Assembly: GCA_035260545.1 (NCBI GenBank)
Contig: DATFUZ010000025.1
Span: forward strand, 9,787-73,786
From: DATDDB01 sp035260545
GTDB lineage: Bacteria > Pseudomonadota > Gammaproteobacteria > Burkholderiales > Gallionellaceae
DNA length: 64,000 nt
Direction of reading: 5' to 3'
A program made the translations under genes and the position numbers. Positions within the stretch are counted from its first letter, which is position 1. Every line of letters starts with the position of its first letter. This document shows positions 25,570 through 34,862 of the stretch, piece after piece. The notes beneath the pieces are model-generated. The model saw only the letters and a list, made by a program, of their open reading frames with translations. It was not told the origin of the DNA and ran no database searches.

Positions 25570-26865
25570 TTATTGCTTTCTGAACAGTGCGGATTGGGCG
25601 TGGGCCTGCAGGCCCTCGCCGAAGGCCAGTTCCGCGGCGATGCCGCCGAGCGTCTGCGCACCCTGTTCGGAAACCTGGATCAGGCTGCTGCGCTTCTGGA
25701 AGTCGTACACCCCCAGCGGCGAGGAAAAGCGTGCGGTGCCGGAGGTTGGCAGGACGTGATTCGGCCCCGCGCAGTAGTCACCCAGCGACTCCGAGGTATA
25801 GCGGCCCATGAAGATGGCGCCGGCATGGCGTATCCTGGGCAGCCAGGCCACGGGGTCTTCCACGGAGAGCTCGAGGTGTTCCGGCGCGATGCGGTTGCCG
25901 ATGACGCAGGCCTCGTTCATGTCGGCGACGGTGATCAGCGCGCCGCGGTTCTCCAGCGCGGTGCGGATGATGTCCTTGCGCGGCATTTGCTCCAGCAGCT
26001 TGTCGGCGCTGGCCGCAACGGCGGCCGCGAAATCCGCATCCGGTGTCACCAGGATGGCCTGGGCCAGTTCGTCATGCTCAGCCTGGGAGAACAGGTCCAT
26101 TGCGATCCAGTCCGGATCGGTCTTGCCGTCGCAGATCACCAGGATCTCGGACGGACCTGCCACCATGTCGATGCCGCACACGCCGAACACGCGGCGCTTG
26201 GCGGAAGCCACATAGGCATTGCCGGGACCGACGATCTTGTCCACGCGCGGAATGGTGTCCGTGCCATAGGCCAGCGCGGCGATTGCCTGCGCGCCGCCGA
26301 CGGTGAACACGCGGTCCGCGCCGCACAGATGGGCCGCCGCCAGCACCAGCGGGTTTTTCACCCCGTCCGGCGTGGGCACCACCATGATGAGCTCCCGCAC
26401 GCCCGCAACCTTGGCCGGCAGCGCGTTCATCAGCACGGAGGAAGGATAGGCCGCCTTGCCGCCCGGCACATAAAGCCCGACGCGATCCAGCGCCGTCACC
26501 TTCTGGCCGAGAATGGTGCCGTCGTCCTCGGTGTAGCTCCAGGAGTCCATGCGCTGTTTTTCATGGTAGGCGGTCACCCGCTTCGCGGCCTTTTCCAGCG
26601 CGGTCTTCTGGGCTTCCGGCAGGCCGTCGAAGGCCGCCTTGAGTTCTGCCTGGGGCAGCTCGAGCGCAGCGGCATTTTCGACATCGAGGCGGTCGAAGCG
26701 CCGCGTGTATTCGAGCAGCGCAGCATCGCCCCGCTGCCGCACGTCGGCGAGTATAGCGGCGACCGTGGATTCTATCTTTTCGTCGGCGGTCGCCTCGAAC
26801 GCCAGCAGCGCGTCGAGCTGCGCGTTGAAATCGGCCTGTTTGGTCGAAAGCTGCCTGATCTTCAT
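25570..26865 (-). CDS. hisD: Histidinol dehydrogenase
   Basis: 431-residue zinc enzyme that catalyses the last two steps of histidine synthesis. It contains DRVGLYVPGGKAAYPSSVLMNALPA-type sequence (here GLYVPGGKAAYPSS), VGGAQAIAALAYGT, the substrate/zinc motif GPSEILVICD, QAEHDELAQAIL and HAGAIFMGRYTSESLGDY. Length matches E. coli HisD (434). It lies 17 bases after hisG. The other his genes are not in this window. Confidence 0.97.
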   Translation of the reverse strand: MKIRQLSTKQADFNAQLDALLAFEATADEKIESTVAAILADVRQRGDAALLEYTRRFDRLDVENAAALELPQAELKAAFDGLPEAQKTALEKAAKRVTAYHEKQRMDSWSYTEDDGTILGQKVTALDRVGLYVPGGKAAYPSSVLMNALPAKVAGVRELIMVVPTPDGVKNPLVLAAAHLCGADRVFTVGGAQAIAALAYGTDTIPRVDKIVGPGNAYVASAKRRVFGVCGIDMVAGPSEILVICDGKTDPDWIAMDLFSQAEHDELAQAILVTPDADFAAAVAASADKLLEQMPRKDIIRTALENRGALITVADMNEACVIGNRIAPEHLELSVEDPVAWLPRIRHAGAIFMGRYTSESLGDYCAGPNHVLPTSGTARFSSPLGVYDFQKRSSLIQVSEQGAQTLGGIAAELAFGEGLQAHAQSALFRKQ

Positions 26866-26882
26866 GTCTGTCCCTTACCGCC

Positions 26883-27524
26883 CTATGCCTTGATTGCACC
26901 GGCAAACGCATCCAGCATCGGCTGGATGGCGTCGCGCTTCAGCTTCAGCGCGGCCTGGTTCACCACCAGCCGCGACGAGATGTCCGAAATATGCTCCACC
27001 GCCCTTAGGTTGTTGGCCTTGAGGGTCCCGCCGCTGCTCACGAGGTCCACGATGGCATCCGACAGACCCACCAGCGGCGCCAGCTCCATCGAGCCATACA
27101 GCTTGATCAGGTCCACATGCACGCCCTTCGCGGCAAAATGCTCCCGCGCGGCCTGCACATACTTGGTCGCCACGCGCAGGCGCGCGCCCTGCTTCACCGC
27201 GGATTCGTAATCGAAATCGTTGGGCACGGCCACCATCATGCGGCAGCGCGCAATATTCAGGTCCAGCGGCTGGTACAACCCGGTGCCGCCATGCTCATTC
27301 AGCACATCCTTGCCGGCCACGCCGAGATCGGCCGCGCCGTACTGAACATAGGTCGGCACATCCGACGCGCGCACGATGATCAGCCTGACATCTGCCCGGT
27401 TGGTCGGCAGAATGAGCTTGCGCGACGATTCCGGATCCTCCAGCGGCGTAATGCCGGCGGCCGCCAGCAGCGGCAGGGTTTCCTCGAAGATGCGGCCCTT
27501 GGAGAGCGCGATGGTGATGGTCAT
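26883..27524 (-). CDS. hisG: ATP phosphoribosyltransferase, short form
   Basis: 213-residue first enzyme of histidine biosynthesis. MTITIALSKGRIFEETLPLL is the family start. DVPTYVQYGAADLGVAGKD and the PRPP loop DLVSSGGTLKANNL are intact. It is the short form without the C-terminal regulatory domain, so it should need HisZ, which is not in this window. ATG 27524 has AGGA five bases upstream and is preferred to the TTG at 27536. Confidence 0.96.
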   Translation of the reverse strand: MTITIALSKGRIFEETLPLLAAAGITPLEDPESSRKLILPTNRADVRLIIVRASDVPTYVQYGAADLGVAGKDVLNEHGGTGLYQPLDLNIARCRMMVAVPNDFDYESAVKQGARLRVATKYVQAAREHFAAKGVHVDLIKLYGSMELAPLVGLSDAIVDLVSSGGTLKANNLRAVEHISDISSRLVVNQAALKLKRDAIQPMLDAFAGAIKA

Positions 27525-27611
27525 TCGATCCTGCAATCCGGCTTAAAGGTCGGTATTTTATCCTTAAAACGCGCGGCGCAGAAGGCCGTGCGCGCGAGTC
27601 GCGCGGCCCTG

Positions 27612-28466
27612 CTACAACGCCGCGACCGCGTTCCTCAGGATCCCTCTGATATCGCGCTGGCGCATGATCTCGAAGCCCCTGTTCTCCAGCTCGATTCTGG
27701 CTGCGTCGTCGGCGAGCAGGCGCAGGCACTCGGCGGCCACGCGATCGGTGGGACAGAAATCGACGGCGCCTTTCATGTCCGCCTCTATCTTGGAATTCGG
27801 GGAATAATCGGATACCACAGCCTTGGAATTGGCCAGCAGATACGAAACCCGCGGCACCTCGAATACTGAGAATTCCGGATACTGGTTGATATTCAGTACA
27901 ATTTTCGAATTGGCGATCATCCTGTCCCGCGAGTCTCCATACAGTCCATGGACATATACGGCCTTTATGAGGTTCACGCAGAGGTCATGGAAAACCTGCA
28001 GCCGGGGCCCGGCAACGCCGCCATAGAACAGCACATCGATTTCCTGGTCTTGCGGTTTTTCGATGCGTGTGAGGATGGGCGCATAGCCGACGGGAACATG
28101 AGCCGGCGGCCTCGCGGGATTGAGCTTTTCCCAAGTGGGAATATTGTATTCGCTGTAGTCCCATATCTGGAAATGCTCGCCACAGTATTTCATGCTGTCG
28201 CGCATTTCCGCGGGATCAAGCCCGGCTGCCTGCTCCAGGTTGTAGACGATGGTATTGGCCGGCAGCGCCCGCAGGGTTTCCAGCGGCAGCATCTGCGCGC
28301 CGAACACGATGTTGACAGCGGTGGAACTGAACCCGTTGACCGCAAAGGAGGTCTGGAAACCCAGTTGATTCAGCCCCCACTGGAACGTTTGGAGGATTTC
28401 GTTAAAGCCCTGAAAGATGTGGAGCCGCGGGTCAGGGACGATGAGGGCAATGTGAACAGTTTTCAT
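27612..28466 (-). CDS. CgeB-like family 1 glycosyltransferase, inserted gene
   Basis: 284-residue GT-B-type protein. A diverged N-terminal half (MKTVHIALIVPDPRLHIFQG) is followed by a recognisable C-terminal nucleotide-sugar region: DVLFYGGV, SKIVLNINQYPEFSVFEVPR, then VSYLLANSKAVVSDY. This resembles CgeB/spore-maturation-type glycosyltransferases. It splits the hisG-murA order that is usually contiguous in betaproteobacteria and is visibly less GC-rich than the genes on either side, suggesting acquisition. The acceptor and donor are unknown. The 123-base gap upstream (28467-28589) shows no clear promoter. Confidence 0.72.
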   Translation of the reverse strand: MKTVHIALIVPDPRLHIFQGFNEILQTFQWGLNQLGFQTSFAVNGFSSTAVNIVFGAQMLPLETLRALPANTIVYNLEQAAGLDPAEMRDSMKYCGEHFQIWDYSEYNIPTWEKLNPARPPAHVPVGYAPILTRIEKPQDQEIDVLFYGGVAGPRLQVFHDLCVNLIKAVYVHGLYGDSRDRMIANSKIVLNINQYPEFSVFEVPRVSYLLANSKAVVSDYSPNSKIEADMKGAVDFCPTDRVAAECLRLLADDAARIELENRGFEIMRQRDIRGILRNAVAAL

Positions 28467-28589
28467 CTTCGGCCAAGTGGATTACGAATGCGCATGTGTG
28501 GCAACCCTCCACGCACCGATGGTCGCAACAGATTGCGATATTCGATGCCATCGAAATCTTGGCGGGTCGGCGTCCCTCTAGCCGCCCCA

Positions 28590-29858
28590 CTATTTCAGCC
28601 GGCGTATATTAGCACCGAGGCCCTCGAGCTTGGTCTCGATATGATCGTAGCCGCGATCAAGGTGGTAGATGCGGTCGATCACCGTCTCGCCCTGCGCCAC
28701 CAGCCCTGCGATCACCAGGCAGGCCGAGGCGCGCAGGTCGGTCGCCATGACGGTGGCGCCTTCAAGCGCTTGCACTCCGCGCACCATGCAGGTGTTGCCT
28801 TCGACGTCGATCTGGGCGCCCAGGCGGATCAGTTCCTGCACGTGCATGAAGCGATTCTCGAAGATGGTTTCGACGACCATGGAGCTGCCTTCGGCCACGG
28901 CGTTGAGCGCCATGAATTGCGCCTGCATGTCGGTGGGGAAGGCGGGATGGGGTGCGGTGCGCACGTTGACGGCCTTGGGGCGCCCGCCCATTTCGAGGTG
29001 AATGCGGTCGTCATCGACGCTGATGCGCGCACCGGCCTCGGCGAGCTTTTCCAGCACGGTTTCAAGGATGTCGGCGCGGGCGCCGGTGAGCGTGACGCTG
29101 CCGCCGGTGGCGGCCGCCGCCACGAGATAGGTGCCGGCCTCGATGCGGTCCGGCATGATGCGATGGCCTGCGCCATGCAGACTTTCGACTCCGGCAATCG
29201 TGATGGTGTCCGTGCCGTCGCCACTGATATTGGCGCCCATGGCGCGGAGGCAGTTGGCAAGGTCCACCACCTCGGGCTCGCGCGCGGCGTTCTCCAGCAC
29301 AGTCACGCCGTCGGCAAGCGCCGCGGCCATCATCAGGTTTTCGGTGCCGGTCACGCTGACGATGTCGAAGAAGATCCGCGCCCCTTTCAGACGCCCGGTG
29401 CCGCCATTCTTCGGAACAACGGCATGGATGTAGCCGTGCTCGATATGAATCTCCGCGCCCATGGCCTGCAGGCCCTTGATGTGCAGGTCCACCGGCCGGG
29501 ACCCGATGGCGCAGCCTCCGGGCAGCGAGACGCGCGCCTCGCCGAAACGCGCCACCAGCGGCCCCAGCACCAGCACCGCCGCGCGCATGGTCTTCACCAT
29601 GTCGTAAGGGGCTTCCCACTTGCTGATCCGGTCGCCCTGGAAGCGGATTTCGCCGGGGGCGAGTTCCGCCTTGACGCCCATCTGCTCCAGCAGTTTGCGC
29701 ATGGTGACGACGTCATGCAGCTCGGGCATGTTGGTCAGATGCAGCGTGCCGGAAGTGAGCAGGCTCGCGCACATGATGGGCAACGCCGCATTCTTGGCGC
29801 CCGAGACGCGGACTTCCCCCTTGAGCGGCGTGCCGCCGATTATTGCCAGTTTTTGCAT
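28590..29858 (-). CDS. murA: UDP-N-acetylglucosamine 1-carboxyvinyltransferase
   Basis: 422-residue first committed enzyme of peptidoglycan synthesis. The catalytic lysine is in SGAKNAALPIM and the fosfomycin-target cysteine in PGGCAIGSRPVDLH. Internal repeats of the EPSP-synthase fold end in YDHIETKLEGLGANIRRL. Length matches E. coli MurA (419). It lies 25 bases after bolA on the same strand. Confidence 0.97.
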   Translation of the reverse strand: MQKLAIIGGTPLKGEVRVSGAKNAALPIMCASLLTSGTLHLTNMPELHDVVTMRKLLEQMGVKAELAPGEIRFQGDRISKWEAPYDMVKTMRAAVLVLGPLVARFGEARVSLPGGCAIGSRPVDLHIKGLQAMGAEIHIEHGYIHAVVPKNGGTGRLKGARIFFDIVSVTGTENLMMAAALADGVTVLENAAREPEVVDLANCLRAMGANISGDGTDTITIAGVESLHGAGHRIMPDRIEAGTYLVAAAATGGSVTLTGARADILETVLEKLAEAGARISVDDDRIHLEMGGRPKAVNVRTAPHPAFPTDMQAQFMALNAVAEGSSMVVETIFENRFMHVQELIRLGAQIDVEGNTCMVRGVQALEGATVMATDLRASACLVIAGLVAQGETVIDRIYHLDRGYDHIETKLEGLGANIRRLK

Positions 29859-29883
29859 TTTTTTGAGGCGTCAGCGCATGCGG

Positions 29884-30123
29884 CTAACGACTGTTCTCCC
29901 ATTCCTGCGGCGTAAAAGTCTTGATGGAGAGCGCGTGAATCTCCTCGCGCATCCGTTCACCCAGCGTCTGGTAGACGCGCTGGTGGCGTTGTACCCGGCT
30001 CATGCCCGCGAACTCCTCGCTCACCACCACCGCGTAGAAATGCTGCCCATCCCCCTCGACAGTGAGATAGGAACTGGCCATGCCCTGCTCTATGTTTTGC
30101 CGGATGCTCTCTGGAGTCACCAT
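29884..30123 (-). CDS. BolA-family protein (IbaG-like)
   Basis: 79-residue BolA-fold protein that in this family pairs with monothiol glutaredoxins around a [2Fe-2S] cluster. FAGMSRVQRHQRVYQTLGERM is the BolA core, containing the conserved His after RxxR, and the protein ends in IHALSIKTFTPQEW. Its place just upstream of murA matches E. coli ibaG. ATG 30123 has AAGGAG seven bases upstream; the TTG at 30129 is not needed. Confidence 0.92.
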   Translation of the reverse strand: MVTPESIRQNIEQGMASSYLTVEGDGQHFYAVVVSEEFAGMSRVQRHQRVYQTLGERMREEIHALSIKTFTPQEWENSR

Positions 30124-30144
30124 ATTCAATCTCCTTTTGTGCCG

Positions 30145-30903
30145 CTAGATGCGCAATTTATAACCCGACCGCAGCAGGCCGAGGGTGAGGAGCGTGATCG
30201 CGGCAAGACTTGCACCCACCACCGCCAGGCCCAGCCAGGGCGAAACGTCAGAGACGCCGAAGAAGCCGTAGCGAAATCCGTCTATCATATAAAAAAACGG
30301 GTTAAAACGCGACAGCCCCTGCCAGAAGGGCGGCAGCGAGTGAATGGAGTAGAACACGCCCGACAGGAACGTCAGCGGGACGATGATGAAATTCTGGAAT
30401 CCGGCCAACTGGTCGAACTTCTCCGACCAGATCCCCGCGATCATCCCCAGCGCGCCGAGCAGGGCGCTGCCCAGCACAGCAAACAGCACAATCCACTGCA
30501 GATGATCGACCGGCGGCACCGCGAACCACATCGCGGCCACCAGCACCCCCGCTCCCACCACGAGGCCGCGAACTACCGAGGCGAGCACGTAGGCGGCAAA
30601 GAATTCGCCATACGCGATCGGCGCGAGCAGCACGAAGACGATGTTGCCGGTGATCTTGGACTGGATCAGGCTGGAAGAACTGTTGGCGAATGCGTTCTGC
30701 AGCACGGCCATCATCACCAGGCCGGGAATCAGGAACGCGGTGTAGCCCACGCCTGGATACACTTCCACGTGCCGCTCCAGCACATGGGAGAAGATCAGCA
30801 GGTACAGCAGCGACGTGAGTACGGGTGCGAGCAGCGTCTGGAACGCGACCTTCTTCACACGCAGCACTTCCTTGTAGAACAGCGAATAGAATCCGGTCTT
30901 CAC
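30145..30903 (-). CDS. ABC-2 type transporter permease
   Basis: 252-residue six-span permease. FYSLFYKEVLRVKKVAFQTL is the family start. The ABC-2 signature SGVFYSIHSLPPFWQGLSRFNPFFYMIDGFRYGFFG is visible in segments (for example NPFFYMIDGFRYG). It resembles YadH. Its start overlaps the ATPase stop by four bases. The substrate is unknown; the pair usually sits next to mla genes in betaproteobacteria. Confidence 0.9.
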   Translation of the reverse strand: MKTGFYSLFYKEVLRVKKVAFQTLLAPVLTSLLYLLIFSHVLERHVEVYPGVGYTAFLIPGLVMMAVLQNAFANSSSSLIQSKITGNIVFVLLAPIAYGEFFAAYVLASVVRGLVVGAGVLVAAMWFAVPPVDHLQWIVLFAVLGSALLGALGMIAGIWSEKFDQLAGFQNFIIVPLTFLSGVFYSIHSLPPFWQGLSRFNPFFYMIDGFRYGFFGVSDVSPWLGLAVVGASLAAITLLTLGLLRSGYKLRI

Positions 30904-31796
30904 GATGCGGCCACCACTTGCAGGAAGACGTCCTCGAGGTCGGCCTGCTCCACCACGAGTTCCTGGATCGCCAGGCCCGATGTGCGCAAGGCGGCCAGGA
31001 CCTCCTCCAGGGCGCGGAATCCCGGCAGTGCAAGCACGTGCTCGCCGTCCGCCTGTTCCGACAGGTAGGGTTCAACGGCCGCCGGCAGGGGACCGGCCAG
31101 GCGCAGGCGCACCCGGCAGCCCGCCACGCGCCGGAGCAAGTTCTGCATGGTGTCGAGCGCGACGATGCTGCCGCGCTTCAGCATCGCAACGCGGTTGCAC
31201 AAGGCTTGTGCCTCTTCGAGGTAATGGGTGGTCAACAGGACGGTGTGGCCCTCGTGGTTCAGGCGCTGGATGAAACGCCACAACCCCTGGCGCAATTCCA
31301 CGTCCACCCCGGCGGTCGGCTCGTCCAGCACGATCACCGGCGGCTTGTGCACCAGCGCCTGCGCCACTAGCACGCGCCGCTTCATGCCGCCGGAGAGTTT
31401 GCGCATGTTGGTGTCGGCCTTGTCCGTCAGGTCGAGGTTGTGCATCACCTCCTCTATCCAGGCGTCGTTGTGGTTCAGGCCGAAATAGCCGGACTGCAGG
31501 CGCAGCGTTTCGCGCACGGTGAAGAAGGGATCGAACACCAGTTCCTGCGGCACCACGCCAAGCAGGCGGCGGCTGGCGCGATATTGGGTGACCACGTCGC
31601 GGCCCAGGATGGACAGGCGGCCGGCGTCCGGGCGGGCGAGCCCGGACAGGAGGTTGATAAGGGTGGTTTTGCCGGCCCCGTTGGGGCCAAGCAGCCCGAA
31701 AAATTCGCCCTCTTGGATGCTGAGGCTGACGTTGTCGAGCGCCTGCAAGCTGCCAAAGCGCTTGCAGACCCCGCTGACCTCCACTGCGTCCGCCAT
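30900..31796 (-). CDS. ABC-2 type transporter ATPase
   Basis: 298-residue ABC ATPase (YadG-like). Walker A is GPNGAGKTTLINLL, signature LSGGMKRR, Walker B IVLDEPTAGVD and the switch histidine is in LLTTHY. A C-terminal extension of about 80 residues is usual for the ABC-2 exporter class. ATG 31796 (MADAVEVSGVCKRFG) is chosen because the 14 codons upstream overlap the mlaB 3' region without matching the family. Co-translated with the permease. Confidence 0.92.
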   Translation of the reverse strand: MADAVEVSGVCKRFGSLQALDNVSLSIQEGEFFGLLGPNGAGKTTLINLLSGLARPDAGRLSILGRDVVTQYRASRRLLGVVPQELVFDPFFTVRETLRLQSGYFGLNHNDAWIEEVMHNLDLTDKADTNMRKLSGGMKRRVLVAQALVHKPPVIVLDEPTAGVDVELRQGLWRFIQRLNHEGHTVLLTTHYLEEAQALCNRVAMLKRGSIVALDTMQNLLRRVAGCRVRLRLAGPLPAAVEPYLSEQADGEHVLALPGFRALEEVLAALRTSGLAIQELVVEQADLEDVFLQVVAAS

Positions 31797-31816
31797 TGCC
31801 TCGATACCGGCGGGGG

Positions 31817-32104
31817 TCAGGCCGCAGCAGCGCCGCACATCGGCAGCAGGTCCGCCACGCCATACAGCCGCGCCAGGCTCATCAGGTTCTCCGGAATACT
31901 GTTAAAGCACAGTGTGATGTTGCGACGCTGGGCTTCGCGCAGCCAGGACAGCAACAGGCTGACCGCTGCGGAATCCACCGCCTCCACCGCGGACAGATCG
32001 ACCACCAGGCTGGACCGGCCCTCGGGCAGACCGCGCTCGAACAGGGATTTGACGGTATTCAGCGTCAATGGCCCCGTCAGCCGCACCGCATCGTCGTCGC
32101 TCAC
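31817..32104 (-). CDS. mlaB: STAS-domain protein MlaB
   Basis: 95-residue STAS protein, the cytoplasmic subunit that stabilises the MlaFE complex. SSLVVDLSAVEAVDSAAVSLLLSW contains the conserved D-S-A-A helix start that contacts MlaF. It overlaps mlaC by four bases and is the last gene of mlaFEDCB. Confidence 0.88.
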   Translation of the reverse strand: MSDDDAVRLTGPLTLNTVKSLFERGLPEGRSSLVVDLSAVEAVDSAAVSLLLSWLREAQRRNITLCFNSIPENLMSLARLYGVADLLPMCGAAAA

Positions 32105-32742
32105 CTCGATTCCGCTTTCTTCAAGGACTGGCCGACGTTCGCGCGGTTCTTGTCGGACAGGAACTTGATCAGGCCGTCGATGCCGCCCTGTTGCACCTGC
32201 TCCTGGAAGGTGCCGCGGTAGCTTGCAATCAGGCTGGCGCCCTCGATGGTGAGGTCGAACACCTTCCAGCCATCGGGCTTCCTTTCCATTTCATAGTTCA
32301 CCGCGATGGCTGGTGATCCGGGCTTGGTAATCGAGGTGTCTACGGTCACCTCGTTATCGCTGTCGTCGCTCTTCAGCGGCGCCTTCACGTCCACGGCCTG
32401 GTTCTCGTAGCGCGAAAAGGCGGCCGTGTAGGTGCGCACCAGCAGGGTGCGGAACTGCGTGACCAGGGCGTCACGCTGCTCCGCAGTCGCCGTGCGCCAC
32501 GGCCTGCCCACGGCCAGGCGGGTCATCTTCTCGAAATCGAAATGCGGCAGGATCTTGGCTTCCACCAAGGCCAGCAGCTTCTTCTGGTTGCCTCCGCGCA
32601 AGTCCTTGTCAGCCTTGACCGCCGCAATGACCTCGGCCGCGGTTTCGCGGATCAACTGGTCGGGCGCCTTCACGTCGGCGCGCGCGCTCAGCGCCGCCAC
32701 CGACAAGGTCAATGCCAACAACATGCGTGTCGTGACTCTCAT
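32101..32742 (-). CDS. mlaC: Periplasmic phospholipid-binding protein MlaC
   Basis: 213-residue periplasmic carrier that shuttles phospholipids between the outer-membrane MlaA and the inner-membrane MlaFEDB complex. Signal peptide MRVTTRMLLALTLSVAALSARA. The mature part has the Tol_Tol_Ttg2 pattern: FDFEKMTRLAVGRPWRTAT, VRTYTAAFSRYENQ, DGWKVFDLTIEGASLIASYR and the C-terminal LIKFLSDKN. MlaA is not in this window. Confidence 0.94.
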   Translation of the reverse strand: MRVTTRMLLALTLSVAALSARADVKAPDQLIRETAAEVIAAVKADKDLRGGNQKKLLALVEAKILPHFDFEKMTRLAVGRPWRTATAEQRDALVTQFRTLLVRTYTAAFSRYENQAVDVKAPLKSDDSDNEVTVDTSITKPGSPAIAVNYEMERKPDGWKVFDLTIEGASLIASYRGTFQEQVQQGGIDGLIKFLSDKNRANVGQSLKKAESR

Positions 32743-32784
32743 GATTTATCTCCTCACTTCCGTTCTTTCGTTCCGGCTGCCCGG

Positions 32785-33264
32785 CTATTGCGCCGGCTTT
32801 GGCTTTGCAGAGCCTTCCGCCATCATGTTGATCACCTTGCCGATCAGGTCTTCCAGCACCATGGCCGATTCCGTGTGCTTGATGGTGTCGCCGGGCTTAA
32901 ACATTTCATCGCTGCCGCCCACCGACAGGCCGATATACTGCTCCCCCAGCAGGCCGGAGGTAAGCACCTTGGCATAGGTGTCGGTGTCGAACTGGTAGCG
33001 CTTGTCTATGGTCATGGTCACCTTGGCCTGGTATGTCTGCGTATCCAGCGAGATACTCTTCACACGGCCGACCAGAACACCAGCGCTGCGCACAGCGGCA
33101 TCCGGCTTGAGGCCGCCGATGTTGTTGAAATAGGCCTGCAATTCATATGTTTGAGACATATTGTACGTACTCAGGTTCCCGACCTTGAAAGCCAGCACCG
33201 TGAGGGCCACAATGCCCGCGATCACAAAAGCGCCCACCCATAAATCCAGCGTGGTACGTTCCAT
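32785..33264 (-). CDS. mlaD: MCE-domain protein MlaD
   Basis: 159-residue membrane-anchored hexameric ring subunit of the Mla system. One N-terminal membrane helix (LWVGAFVIAGIVALTVLAF) leads into a single MCE domain (YFNNIGGLKPDAAVRSAGVLVGRV, LTSGLLGEQYIGL). Length matches the family. It is one base from mlaE. Confidence 0.95.
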   Translation of the reverse strand: MERTTLDLWVGAFVIAGIVALTVLAFKVGNLSTYNMSQTYELQAYFNNIGGLKPDAAVRSAGVLVGRVKSISLDTQTYQAKVTMTIDKRYQFDTDTYAKVLTSGLLGEQYIGLSVGGSDEMFKPGDTIKHTESAMVLEDLIGKVINMMAEGSAKPKPAQ

Positions 33265-33265
33265 A

Positions 33266-34057
33266 TTATTCTCCCCGAAACATGATTGCAGTCAAAATGA
33301 CGTCCAGCAGCAACACCGCCAGCGACGACTGGACGACGGTGCGCGTGGTCGCGCCGGATACGCCCTCGGCCGTGGGTGGCGCATCGTAACCCTCGAACAG
33401 GGCAATCGCCGTCACCGCCACGCCGAATACAAAGCTCTTGATCACGCCATTCATGATGTCGTGCTCGAAATCGACGGATGCCTGCATCTGCGACCAGAAC
33501 GACCCCGCGTCCACACCTATCATGACCACGCCCACCATATAGCCGCCGAACACGCCCATTGCCGAAAACAGGGCCGCCAGCAAAGGCATCGAGATCACAC
33601 CGGCCCAGAAGCGCGGCGCCACGACGCGCGCAATCGGATTCACGGCCATGATCTCCATGGCATCGATCTGCTCGGTCGCCTTCATCAGGCCGATTTCCGC
33701 AGTCATCGCCGAACCGGCGCGGCTGGCGAACAGCAGCGCGGAGAGCACCGGCCCCAGTTCGCGCACCAGGGACAGCGCAACGAGGGTGCCCAGGGCGGAC
33801 TCCGAACCATAGCGCTTCAGCGTCTCGTAGCCCTGCAATCCCAGCACGATGCCCACGAACAGGCCCGCGACCAGGATGATTATGAGCGACATCACGCCGC
33901 TGAAGAACAGCTCGCGTATGGTCAGCCGGAAACGGGCAAAGCTGGTGCCCGAAAAGCGCAGTGTCAGCACAAAGAAGTGCGTGGCCATGCCGATCCGCCA
34001 CACCAGGTTGATGGTGTGGTTCCCGAGTTTTCTCACACCGGCGATGATGCGCTTCAT
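33266..34057 (-). CDS. mlaE: Mla ABC transporter permease MlaE
   Basis: 263-residue permease of the phospholipid transporter. VSLVRELGPVLSALLFASRAGSAMTAEIGLMKATEQIDAM (seen here as VRELGPVLSALLFASRAGSA followed by MTAEIGLMKATEQIDAMEIM) is the family hallmark. NPIARVVAPRFWAG follows. Five membrane segments. One base each side separates it from mlaF and mlaD. Confidence 0.96.
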   Translation of the reverse strand: MKRIIAGVRKLGNHTINLVWRIGMATHFFVLTLRFSGTSFARFRLTIRELFFSGVMSLIIILVAGLFVGIVLGLQGYETLKRYGSESALGTLVALSLVRELGPVLSALLFASRAGSAMTAEIGLMKATEQIDAMEIMAVNPIARVVAPRFWAGVISMPLLAALFSAMGVFGGYMVGVVMIGVDAGSFWSQMQASVDFEHDIMNGVIKSFVFGVAVTAIALFEGYDAPPTAEGVSGATTRTVVQSSLAVLLLDVILTAIMFRGE

Positions 34058-34058
34058 G

Positions 34059-34862
34059 TCAGGCTCGCAGTCTCAGGTCTTGTTGATAGTTCCCGCCCTT
34101 GAAGTGGAACGGTATCGGCCCGTCCATCTCGCCATGGACGAACTGGCGCACGAAGGACTCCTCGGAGGCGATGATGTCAGCGGCCGTGCCTTGCGCGATG
34201 ATCGCGCCATCAGAGACGAAATACACATAATCCACGATCTTGAGCGATTCCTGCACATCGTGCGTGACGATGATGGAGGTGGCGCCCAGCGCGTCGTTCA
34301 GGCGGCGAATCAGGTTGCCGACCACGGTCAGCGAGATCGGGTCCAACCCGGCGAACGGCTCGTCGTACATGATCAGCATGGGGTCCAGAGCGATGGTGCG
34401 CGCCAGCGCGACGCGGCGCGCCATGCCGCCGGACAGTTCAGCCGGCATCAGGTCCTGCGTGCCATACAGCCCGACCGCGCGCAGCTTCATCATCACCATG
34501 TCGCGTATGATCTCCTCCGGCAGGTCAGTGTGCTCGCGCATCTGGAAGGCGACGTTGTCGTACACCGACATGTCGGTGAACAGCGCCCCGAACTGGAACA
34601 GCATGCCCATTTTGCGCCGCATCTCATAGAGGCCCAGGCGGTCCAGTTCATGGAGGATCTGGCCGTCCACCTTCACATGGCCTTTGGTCGGATTGAGCAC
34701 CCCCCCGATGTGGCGGAGGATGGTGGTCTTTCCGCAACCTGACAGCCCCATGATGGCAACCAGCTTCCCCTTGGGGAAATCCATGTTGATGCCCTTGAGG
34801 ATGGGGCGGTTATCGTAGGCGAAATTGACGTCGCGCAACTCAACCAGCGTTTGTGAGGACAC
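34059..34862 (-). CDS. mlaF: Mla ABC transporter ATPase MlaF
   Basis: 267-residue ATPase that powers phospholipid movement for outer-membrane lipid asymmetry. Walker A is GLSGCGKTTILRH, signature LSGGMARRVALAR, Walker B LIMYDEPFAGLDPIS and switch histidine IVTHDV. First gene of mlaFEDCB, which then continues into the ABC-2 pair, bolA, murA and his genes on the same strand. The 137-base gap upstream (34863-34999) holds its likely promoter. Confidence 0.96.
   Translation of the reverse strand: MSSQTLVELRDVNFAYDNRPILKGINMDFPKGKLVAIMGLSGCGKTTILRHIGGVLNPTKGHVKVDGQILHELDRLGLYEMRRKMGMLFQFGALFTDMSVYDNVAFQMREHTDLPEEIIRDMVMMKLRAVGLYGTQDLMPAELSGGMARRVALARTIALDPMLIMYDEPFAGLDPISLTVVGNLIRRLNDALGATSIIVTHDVQESLKIVDYVYFVSDGAIIAQGTAADIIASEESFVRQFVHGEMDGPIPFHFKGGNYQQDLRLRA

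Noticed and set aside
25573..27210. 545-codon open frame on the plus strand
   Set aside because: It is antisense to hisD and hisG, which carry full family motifs. Long antisense frames are expected in GC-rich coding DNA; no motif or ribosome site supports it.
27948..29915. 655-codon open frame on the plus strand
   Set aside because: Antisense of murA and the CgeB-like gene; the His/Gly/Ala-rich translation is typical of shadow frames.
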